A stretch of 64,000 bases of DNA, taken from positions 598,501 to 662,500 of the forward strand of contig CP065955.1 in assembly GCA_016126655.1 (NCBI GenBank). The letters are read 5' to 3'. This stretch comes from Aerococcaceae bacterium zg-1292. Lineage in GTDB: Bacteria; Bacillota; Bacilli; Lactobacillales; Aerococcaceae. Shown here in pieces: positions 47,677-57,014 of the stretch. How positions within the stretch are numbered: position 1 is the first letter of the stretch; each line of letters starts with the position of its first letter. A program made the position numbers and the translations under genes. Below the pieces are notes generated by a model. It was not told the origin of the DNA. It did no database searches and saw only the letters and a list, made by a program, of their open reading frames with translations.

Positions 47677-50448
47677 ATTAATACTATCGGATCTGTTTTT
47701 TGGGCGAAAAAGAAAGAGGAGAATGGGCAGTATAAATGGCTTTCGTTGGGGCAACATTTAGAAGATACGCGAAGAGTCGCTACTTATCTTTGGAATCATT
47801 GGTTATCAAGTGGACAGAAATTAGTTTTAATTGAGTCATTGGAGATACCAGATGAGGATACTGCGCTAAACTTAGTTAAATTTATCGCTGCTGTTCACGA
47901 TATCGGAAAAGCGCTGCCAAACTTTCAAACGAAAGTAGGGTACAATAATTCAACGGATTTTGATAATTTACTTATTGAAAAAGTAATGACGCTTGGTTTT
48001 GATGATTTATCTTCAGAAAGATTTGAATTTTCAAGTTACATACCACATGCTTTGGCTGGTCAGGTGATTTTGCAACAAGCAGGGGTAAATGAGCAAATCG
48101 CATCGATAATTGGGGGACATCATGGAAAACCGATAGATGATGATTTTCAAATTGAATCGCAGTATGCTTATAAGAAAAATTACTATCAGACTGAGAATAT
48201 AAATAATCCTGTGTATAATTTATGGCGACAAGAACAACGGAAAATATTAAACCGTGCGTTAGAAATATCGGGATTCTCATCACCAGAAGAAGTGCCGACT
48301 ATTTCTCAGCCTAACCAAGTTATTTTATCTGGTTTATTAATTATGGCCGATTGGGTTGCTAGCAACGATAATTTTTTTCCGTTAGTAAATGTGGATGACG
48401 ATATATTGATGATCAATCAAGAAGAAAGAATTTCAGCAGGAATAAACAAATGGGGTCAGATTCACTCGATTGTTTTTAAAGAACCAAGTGATATTTATAA
48501 TTTGTACAAGAATCGCTTTTCATTTTCTCCTAGATCTTTTCAAGATAAGTTTTCAAAGGTGATAGATTCGACAGAAAATGCTGGCATTTTTATTTTAGAA
48601 GCTCCCATGGGACTAGGAAAGACGGAAGCAGCTTTAATAGGAGCAGAACAATTAGCATATAAAAAAGGCCGGGGTGGGATTTTCTTTGGTTTGCCAACAC
48701 AAGCAACCGCTAATGGGATTTTTCCGAGGATAAAAAATTGGATTGAATGTATACAAGAGGAGTATTGTGAGAATATCTCGATTCAATTAAGTCATGGGAA
48801 AGCAAATCTTAATGATGAATATAATCGATTAATCAATTCATCGCTAACTTATGGGAATGGTGATACAGGTGTTTTGGTCAATCAATGGTTCGTGGGCAAA
48901 AAGAAAAAAATACTGGATGATATTGTGGTTGGCACGGTGGATCAATTTTTATTAACTGCCTTAAGACAAAAACATTTAGCTTTGAGACATTTAGCTTTCA
49001 GTAAAAAAGTGGTTATAGTCGATGAAGTTCATGCGTATGATGCCTACACAAGTCAGTACTTAAATCAAGCATTAACATGGATGGGAGCCTATGATGTTCC
49101 GGTTATTATGCTGTCGGCCACTTTACCAGCTAAAAAAAGGGAAGAGTTTTTGAAAGCATATCTCAAAGGTAAAGGGGTAAAGATGAAAGAAATTAAACTG
49201 CCTATGGATGGGGTAATTACTAGTGAATACCCTTTAGTTACGTATAATGACGGATTAGAAATTAAGCAATTCAAAGATTTTGACAAAATAAAAGAAACAG
49301 AGGTGAAAATTGTACCCTTCAATGAAATCCATTTAGAAGAATTATTGAAAGACTTAAGGACTAAGGAAGGTGTCATAGGTATTGTATGTAACACGGTATT
49401 AAAAGCCCAAAATATTGCAAAGGTGTGTAGTGCGATATTTGGAGATGGTCAAGTTGAATTACTTCATTCCAGTTTTATAGCATCAGAAAGAGCAAAAAAA
49501 GAGTTGGATTTATTAAATATGATTGGGAAAGGAGCTAAACGTCCCAAACAAAAAATTATTGTAGGAACTCAAGTGATTGAGCAGTCATTGGATATTGATT
49601 TTGATGTAATGATTAGCGAATTAGCACCAATGGATTTATTAATTCAGCGGATAGGAAGATTACATCGGCATAATATTGACAGACCTAAAGAATTTAAGCT
49701 TCCCATTCTATATGTCATGGGAATATCTGAGACTTTTGAATTTGATGAAGGTTCAAAAAGTGTATACGGAGAATATCTTCTGTTAATGACTCAATATTAT
49801 TTACCGACTTCAATTAAGCTTCCGACTGACATTTCAGATTTAGTTCAAAAGGTTTATTCGGATGAGCATTTCTATTTAGAAAAAGATATTGAACAATATG
49901 TTAATCAATTCAAAGCAAAACATTATGAGATAATTAAAAGTAAAACTGAAAGAGCGAAATCATATAAACTAAGTAATCCAGTTTACAAAGAGGGAGTAAG
50001 AAGTAAGACAAGTTTAATTGGCTGGTTGAAAAATACAAGTTCGGGCGATACTGAAGAACACGGTTATGCTCAAGTAAGAGATAGTCAAGAAACAATTGAG
50101 GTTATCGCAGTAAGAAAAATGAAGGGAGGGTATGGATTATTTAGCGAGGATAGGCCGATATCAGATAAAGTAGCTGAGCCACAGATAGCTCGAGAATTGT
50201 TGAAAAATAGTTTGCGATTACCAGGGATTTTAACTCGGTTTGAAAATAATATTAATAAAACAATAAATGAGTTAGAAATTTTCAACAAGAAACATTTACC
50301 AAATTGGCAAGAGCAAGTGTGGATGAAAGGTAGTTTAGGAATAATTTTTGATGAGAATTACAATTTTGAACTGAATAATTATATCCTTCATTACGATGAA
50401 AAATTTGGTTTGAGTTATGAAAGGAAAGATTCAATTGGGAAAATTTAA
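47677..50448 (+). CDS. cas3: CRISPR-associated helicase/nuclease Cas3 (type I-E), probable ATT start
   Basis: Nuclease-helicase recruited by Cascade to shred target DNA. About 923 residues if started at the ATT at 47677. HD nuclease motifs: AAVHDIGKALPNFQ and IIGGHHGKP. Superfamily 2 helicase motifs: Walker A EAPMGLGKTEAAL, DEVHAYD, LSATLP, GTQVIEQSLDIDFDV and QRIGRLHRH. Between the upstream in-frame stop (TAA at 47656) and residue-level homology (GSVFWAKKKEENGQYKW) there is no ATG, GTG or TTG. AAAGGAG (47662-47668 area) ideally positions ATT at 47677. The first ordinary start, TTG at 47746, would delete this conserved N-terminus and has no RBS. Confidence 0.93.
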   Translation: MNTIGSVFWAKKKEENGQYKWLSLGQHLEDTRRVATYLWNHWLSSGQKLVLIESLEIPDEDTALNLVKFIAAVHDIGKALPNFQTKVGYNNSTDFDNLLIEKVMTLGFDDLSSERFEFSSYIPHALAGQVILQQAGVNEQIASIIGGHHGKPIDDDFQIESQYAYKKNYYQTENINNPVYNLWRQEQRKILNRALEISGFSSPEEVPTISQPNQVILSGLLIMADWVASNDNFFPLVNVDDDILMINQEERISAGINKWGQIHSIVFKEPSDIYNLYKNRFSFSPRSFQDKFSKVIDSTENAGIFILEAPMGLGKTEAALIGAEQLAYKKGRGGIFFGLPTQATANGIFPRIKNWIECIQEEYCENISIQLSHGKANLNDEYNRLINSSLTYGNGDTGVLVNQWFVGKKKKILDDIVVGTVDQFLLTALRQKHLALRHLAFSKKVVIVDEVHAYDAYTSQYLNQALTWMGAYDVPVIMLSATLPAKKREEFLKAYLKGKGVKMKEIKLPMDGVITSEYPLVTYNDGLEIKQFKDFDKIKETEVKIVPFNEIHLEELLKDLRTKEGVIGIVCNTVLKAQNIAKVCSAIFGDGQVELLHSSFIASERAKKELDLLNMIGKGAKRPKQKIIVGTQVIEQSLDIDFDVMISELAPMDLLIQRIGRLHRHNIDRPKEFKLPILYVMGISETFEFDEGSKSVYGEYLLLMTQYYLPTSIKLPTDISDLVQKVYSDEHFYLEKDIEQYVNQFKAKHYEIIKSKTERAKSYKLSNPVYKEGVRSKTSLIGWLKNTSSGDTEEHGYAQVRDSQETIEVIAVRKMKGGYGLFSEDRPISDKVAEPQIARELLKNSLRLPGILTRFENNINKTINELEIFNKKHLPNWQEQVWMKGSLGIIFDENYNFELNNYILHYDEKFGLSYERKDSIGKI

Positions 50449-52135
50449 TTTAACAAATGAACCATGGATATCCGTAATCGTTAATGAGCAAGGTGAAAAT
50501 AAATTAGTTTCATTAAAGGAACTTTTTGCAAATGCTCATCATTATATTGAATTGGGAGGCGATACGAAAACACAGGATTTTGCGATTTTAAGAGTACTTT
50601 TATCAGTATTACACACTGTTTTTTCTCGATTTGATGCTGCTGGATCAGCTTATGATTACTTTGAAATCGATGAGAAGTTTGTGCCAGAGTCAGAGGTAGA
50701 TGAAAGCGAAGAATATGAGAATAGTTTAATGGAAACGTGGCAAGAATTGTGGAATCAAGGCTATTTTTCTGAGATTGTTATAAAGTATCTTGAGAAATGG
50801 GAAAATCGTTTTTATTTGTTCGATGAAGAATTTCCTTTTTTTCAAGTAAAGAAAAGTGATATAAGCGAAGATAAAATTAGTAAATCAAAAGCTAGTTCAG
50901 TTTCAGGGAAAAATATCAATCGTTTGATTTCTGAGAGCAATAACAAAGCAGCTTTATTTTCTCCAAAGTATGATAAAAAAAATAATAAAGAGATATTAAC
51001 GGCAGACGAAATTGCTAGATGGTTAATCACATTCCAAGGATATACAGGGTTATCGGATAAGGTGATTTTTGGCAAAGATAAATACAAAGCATCAAAGGGA
51101 TGGCTTTTTGATTTAGGAGGATTGTACCTAGTTGGTAGTAATTTATTCGAAACGTTAATGTTGAACTTAGTTTTAGTGCATCCTGAAAAAAATATCGTCA
51201 TGAATCATCAGAAGCCTTCTTGGGAAATATCTGCGGAAGAAAAAATTAAGGCTATTTCATCAACTATTCCAATTGATAATCTAGCTGAATTATATACTTC
51301 GTGGAGTCGCGCAATCTATATTGATCCACAGACGGATTTACAAAAACCTTTTTCGTTTGAAATAGTAAAGTTGCCCGATTTACTACATGAGGACCATTTT
51401 ATTGAACCAATGACCGTTTGGAAATACAATACGGCAGGCGATGCTAAAGATAGATATACCCCAAAAAAACATCAATTAAATCAATCAATGTGGAGAAATT
51501 TTGGGCTTATTGCTTTACCGACAAAAGAAAAACAGAATCAACATCAGCCAGGCCTGATTCAATGGATAAATTTAATAAAGAATATTATTGGTTCTTATCA
51601 AATATCTTTAATTGGAATTAGTATGAAAGATGATGCAAATGCTACTTCATGGGTTCCGGTCGATGAAATTTATGACCAATTAACAATGAGTAACTTTATT
51701 TTGACAGATATTCAAGAAAATCAGTGGGTCACGCGAATAAATGATGCAGTAGAAGAAACTAAAAAGGCAATAAACTTCACCTATCGCTCTTTTTTAAAGG
51801 ACATCAATGAAATACGGAATTCAAATAATAATGGATTTATTGATGAAAGAGTGATGGAACTATTTTATTATATTGATCAACCCTTTAGAGAGTGGCTGCT
51901 GAACATCAAAGCGAATGACGAAAAAGATGCTAAGGTACTAGAATGGTATCAGTCACTATACAAATTAATTAGTGAAGTAGCTAGTTCAATAATAGAAAAT
52001 GCGAGTACAAGAGATTATATGGGAGTGATTGTTGGGGAAAAACCTAATGATAGCATTAAGAATATAGCAACATCGCATAATAGATTCATGTATTTTCTAA
52101 AAAAAGATTTAAAGGTGGCGCAAAATGAAAAATAA
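50417..52135 (+). CDS. casA: Cascade large subunit Cse1 (Cas8e/CasA)
   Basis: Recognises the PAM and recruits Cas3. 572 residues. The family N-terminus FNLTNEPWISVIV and VSLKELFANAHHYIELGG are followed by TQDFAILRVLLSVLHTVF, and a C-terminal four-helix-bundle-like region ends the protein. It overlaps cas3 by 32 bp from the ATG at 50417. A TTG at 50435 (residue 7) has a better RBS (AAAGGAAAG) and may be the true start. Confidence 0.92.
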   Translation: MKGKIQLGKFNLTNEPWISVIVNEQGENKLVSLKELFANAHHYIELGGDTKTQDFAILRVLLSVLHTVFSRFDAAGSAYDYFEIDEKFVPESEVDESEEYENSLMETWQELWNQGYFSEIVIKYLEKWENRFYLFDEEFPFFQVKKSDISEDKISKSKASSVSGKNINRLISESNNKAALFSPKYDKKNNKEILTADEIARWLITFQGYTGLSDKVIFGKDKYKASKGWLFDLGGLYLVGSNLFETLMLNLVLVHPEKNIVMNHQKPSWEISAEEKIKAISSTIPIDNLAELYTSWSRAIYIDPQTDLQKPFSFEIVKLPDLLHEDHFIEPMTVWKYNTAGDAKDRYTPKKHQLNQSMWRNFGLIALPTKEKQNQHQPGLIQWINLIKNIIGSYQISLIGISMKDDANATSWVPVDEIYDQLTMSNFILTDIQENQWVTRINDAVEETKKAINFTYRSFLKDINEIRNSNNNGFIDERVMELFYYIDQPFREWLLNIKANDEKDAKVLEWYQSLYKLISEVASSIIENASTRDYMGVIVGEKPNDSIKNIATSHNRFMYFLKKDLKVAQNEK

Positions 52136-52736
52136 TAAACCAACTGTATCTGGGATAACATATAAAATTCTATGTAAATTGACAGCAGATTTGGATGTGT
52201 CGAATAATAAAGCTACCATTGCTAACCTAAGAAATTCGATCGGGAAACCATTGAGTCAATCAGTTAACATATTTCCTTTGATATTTGATAATTTTCCTCA
52301 TGAATTTTTAGGTAAAAATATTGATTTAACATGCGAAGAAAAAGCAATTTTAAATACATTACAATTGTTTGCATTATATCAGCAAGGTAATTCCGAAAGT
52401 GCTTTTAATCGCAATCGAGATAGTGAATTTCAAATAAATATGGGGAGTAGTTTAAGTGTTTTAAGAATAGGAGATGATGTAAAAGCTGTTGATCGCAGAT
52501 TTAATGCGATGATTACCGCAGGAACATACGAGGAATTAATTTATCATTTAAGACAAATGATTAAATTATTAAAGTCAAAGACTAAGTTAAAGAAAGATGT
52601 TTATATTAACTTTCCAACCTTGTCAAATGATTTGTATTGGTATTTACGAGGATTTGAAGAACAAATTAGATTAAAATGGGCAAAAACATATTATAGTACT
52701 AAAGTACATTCAGAAGGAGATAACAATAATGACTAA
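52125..52736 (+). CDS. casB: Cascade small subunit Cse2 (Cas11e/CasB)
   Basis: Two copies form the belly of Cascade and stabilise the displaced strand. 203 residues, mostly helical and rich in basic residues. Family features include the early LRNSIGKPLSQS, ALYQQGNSE, a central GSSLSVLR and RRFNAMITAGTYEELIYHLRQMIKLL. It overlaps casA by 11 bp and cas7 by 8 bp. RBS AAAGGTGG lies upstream. Confidence 0.9.
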   Translation: MKNNKPTVSGITYKILCKLTADLDVSNNKATIANLRNSIGKPLSQSVNIFPLIFDNFPHEFLGKNIDLTCEEKAILNTLQLFALYQQGNSESAFNRNRDSEFQINMGSSLSVLRIGDDVKAVDRRFNAMITAGTYEELIYHLRQMIKLLKSKTKLKKDVYINFPTLSNDLYWYLRGFEEQIRLKWAKTYYSTKVHSEGDNNND

Positions 52737-53811
52737 TACTAGACTTTTTTTAGATATCCATGTAATCCAATCCGTTCCACCTTCAAACATTAATAGGGAC
52801 GATACAGGAAGTCCTAAAACAGCTGAATATGGTGGGGCCAGACGTGCAAGAGTCAGTTCACAATCCTGGAAACGAGAGATGAGAAAATATTTTAATAACC
52901 ATAGTGAACAAGCTAATTTAGGGAAACGGACAGTAGAAATCGTTCAATTTGTAGCAGACAAAATACGTGAAATTTCTCCATCAATTGATTTTGAACGTTC
53001 AATGGAAATGGCAGAAGAAGTCGTATCAAATGCCGGAATAAAAACGAAGAATCAAAAAGCGAAGGCTTTATTCTTTATTGGGAATGAGCAAGGAAGAAAG
53101 CTAGCAGAGGCAGCAATAAATAATATTAAAGATAAAAAAATCTTAACTGGAATTTTAAAAGATAATCCTGCAATTGATATTGCTTTATTTGGTCGAATGC
53201 TTGCAGATGATCCATCACTAAATGAAGATGCTTCTTCTCAAGTAGCACATGCCCTTTCTACTCATGCTGTTCAAACAGAGTTCGATTTTTATACAGCAGT
53301 TGATGATTTACAACCGGATGGTAAAACAGGTGCTGGCATGTTAGGGACTATTGAATTTAATTCATCTACCCTATATCGGTATGCGAATGTTTCGGTCCAT
53401 GAGCTACTTAGACAATTAGAAGATAAAGAATTGGTCATTAATACGTTGACATTATTTGTAGAAGCATTTACCAATTCAATGCCAGGAGGTCATATAAATA
53501 GTTTTGCTAATCAAACATTACCTCAAGCGGTATTAGTCATTTTAAGAAATGATCGACCCGTTAATTTGGTAGGCGCTTTTGAAAAGCCTATCCGCTCAAA
53601 AGATGGATATGTAAAAAAATCAATTGAGAGCATGTTAAGCGAGAATAAAAAAGTTGAAAAATTTGTTAATAAACCAGTTAACGCATTCTACTTAAGAATT
53701 GAAGATAATGGTTTTGATGAGACTGGATTAAGTGTAGTTGATTCAATAGCTGAAATGAAAGAAATGCTAGAATTAGAATTAAAAAATATTATCCCTGAAA
53801 TAGGTGATTAG
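52729..53811 (+). CDS. cas7: Cascade backbone subunit Cas7e (Cse4/CasC)
   Basis: Six copies coat the guide RNA. 360 residues with the typical N-terminus FLDIHVIQSVPPSNINRDDTGSPKTAEYGGARRARVSSQSWKRE (in parts), then SSQVAHALSTHAVQTEFDFYTAVDDL, GAGMLGTIEFNSSTLYRYA and NSMPGGHINSFANQTLP. RBS AAGGAGAT precedes the ATG. Confidence 0.96.
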   Translation: MTNTRLFLDIHVIQSVPPSNINRDDTGSPKTAEYGGARRARVSSQSWKREMRKYFNNHSEQANLGKRTVEIVQFVADKIREISPSIDFERSMEMAEEVVSNAGIKTKNQKAKALFFIGNEQGRKLAEAAINNIKDKKILTGILKDNPAIDIALFGRMLADDPSLNEDASSQVAHALSTHAVQTEFDFYTAVDDLQPDGKTGAGMLGTIEFNSSTLYRYANVSVHELLRQLEDKELVINTLTLFVEAFTNSMPGGHINSFANQTLPQAVLVILRNDRPVNLVGAFEKPIRSKDGYVKKSIESMLSENKKVEKFVNKPVNAFYLRIEDNGFDETGLSVVDSIAEMKEMLELELKNIIPEIGD

Positions 53812-53813
53812 TT

Positions 53814-54515
53814 TTGAAGACAATAATTTTAAAATTGAGTGGACCGATGCAGTCCTATGGAACAGATTCACATTTTGAGACAAGGAAAACTGATTTTTAT
53901 CCTTCTAAGAGCGCTATAGTCGGGCTATTAGGAGCTTGTATGGGGTTAAAAAGAAGTGATGAAAAAATAAGTGAATTAAATGATTTGAATTTTGCCGTGA
54001 GAGTGGATCAACCAGGGAAACTACTAAAAGATTATCACACTGCTCAGAAATATAAAAATAATGGTGTATTTGAAAGAACATATGTTACCAATCGTTATTA
54101 TGTAGAGGATGCAATTTTTATTGTAGCAATAGGTAGTGAAGATGAAAAATTAATTGAAGTTCTTTCAAACGCCTTAAAAAATCCGTATTTTCAACCTTAT
54201 TTAGGAAGAAAATCTTTACCAATTAATGCGGATTATTTTTTGAGTGTCAAGGACCAAGAAATCATAGCGGCCATTAAATCTGTACCATGGCAAGCTAGGA
54301 TTAGGGATAATAAGAATGGAACTCGAAAGATTCCAATCTATTGTGACTCCTGTTTAATAGAGAGCAGTAGAAAAATATTGAGAAAAGACCGGGTGTTGTC
54401 GTTTGACCAAAAAAATAGAAGATTTGCATTTCGATATGAATCTTTCTTTGAAATTGAAGTTTCTAAGCCAGAAGAAACAACAACACATGATATTTTTGGT
54501 TCTTTAGGAGGGTAA
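53814..54515 (+). CDS. cas5: Cascade subunit Cas5e (CasD)
   Basis: Caps the 5' handle of the crRNA. 233 residues from a TTG start, with AGGTGA 6 bases upstream. Family N-terminus LKLSGPMQSYGTDSHFETRKTDFYPSKSAIVGLLGACMG (in parts) and TYVTNRYYVEDAIFIVAI, with the RAMP-like fold implied. It begins 2 bp after the cas7 stop. Confidence 0.94.
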   Translation: MKTIILKLSGPMQSYGTDSHFETRKTDFYPSKSAIVGLLGACMGLKRSDEKISELNDLNFAVRVDQPGKLLKDYHTAQKYKNNGVFERTYVTNRYYVEDAIFIVAIGSEDEKLIEVLSNALKNPYFQPYLGRKSLPINADYFLSVKDQEIIAAIKSVPWQARIRDNKNGTRKIPIYCDSCLIESSRKILRKDRVLSFDQKNRRFAFRYESFFEIEVSKPEETTTHDIFGSLGG

Positions 54516-54516
54516 T

Positions 54517-56090
<1,574 letters not shown>

Positions 56091-56091
56091 T

Positions 56092-56985
56092 ATGCCATTA
56101 ACAGTTATTACAATGAGGAATGCAATTCCTTCTTTGAGAGGGGATTTATCTAGATGGATGCAAGAAATATCAACTGGAGTGTATGTTGGTAATTTTAATT
56201 CTAAGGTACGTGAGGAACTTTGGGAGCGTGTAAAACAAAATATCGGTCGTGGTGAAGCTACTTTAAGTTATGCTTGTCGAAATGAAATAGGGTATAATTT
56301 TGAGACGCATAGTACAGAAAGAAAATTAATTGACATGGAAGGGATACCTTTGGTATTTTTTCCAAAAGAGGATAATAAAGAAGATATTACTACAGATAGA
56401 TTAAATTATAGTAATGCAGCAAGATTTCATAAGGTACGAAAGTTTAAGAAAGTAAGTTTTAATGAAACGGAAAGAAATTATGTCGTTATTGATATTGAAA
56501 CGGATGGATTGAATTTTCGAAACAATAATATTATTGAAATTGGCGCTGTAAAAGCTGAAGGTGAGAAATTATATTATTTCCACAGACTAATTAACACTAA
56601 ATCTAAAATTCCTGACAATATCATAGCGTTAACTGGTATTACTAATGAATTGTTGAATAATGATGGTGTTGAAATATCAGTTGCATTAGATGAGTTGTTA
56701 GCCTTTATAGGGAAGTGTTCATTAATTGGATATAATATAGAATTTGATATTTCCTTCCTTAATAAACATTTGAAGAAAATTAACAAGCTTCCACTTGATA
56801 ATTATTATATAGATCTTAAAAATATTATTAAAAAGGAAAAACCTTTCTTGGAAAGTTATTCATTACAAAATGTATTAAAAATTTACGGATTTGATGAAAT
56901 AGTACCACACAGAGCTCTAGAAGATGCGAAATTAATCAACAATTTTATAACGAAAGTAAATGGATTTTTAAAGTACCTCAAATGA
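56092..56985 (+). CDS. cas2: Cas2 fused to a DnaQ-like DEDDh exonuclease
   Basis: Adaptation protein with a built-in 3'-5' exonuclease that probably trims prespacers. 297 residues. Residues 1-95 are Cas2e (PLTVITMRNAIPSLRGDLSRWMQEISTGVYVG). A short linker leads to the exonuclease from about residue 128: Exo I VVIDIETDGL (Asp134, Glu136), Exo II LIGYNIEFDISFL and Exo III PHRALEDAKL. All four acidic residues and the histidine are present, so it should be active. The same fusion is known from the Streptococcus thermophilus I-E locus. It starts 1 bp after cas1, and the array begins 29 bp after its stop. Confidence 0.95.
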   Translation: MPLTVITMRNAIPSLRGDLSRWMQEISTGVYVGNFNSKVREELWERVKQNIGRGEATLSYACRNEIGYNFETHSTERKLIDMEGIPLVFFPKEDNKEDITTDRLNYSNAARFHKVRKFKKVSFNETERNYVVIDIETDGLNFRNNNIIEIGAVKAEGEKLYYFHRLINTKSKIPDNIIALTGITNELLNNDGVEISVALDELLAFIGKCSLIGYNIEFDISFLNKHLKKINKLPLDNYYIDLKNIIKKEKPFLESYSLQNVLKIYGFDEIVPHRALEDAKLINNFITKVNGFLKYLK

Positions 56986-57014
56986 AAATGGCGTATTATA
57001 TAGGATCTTTAAGT

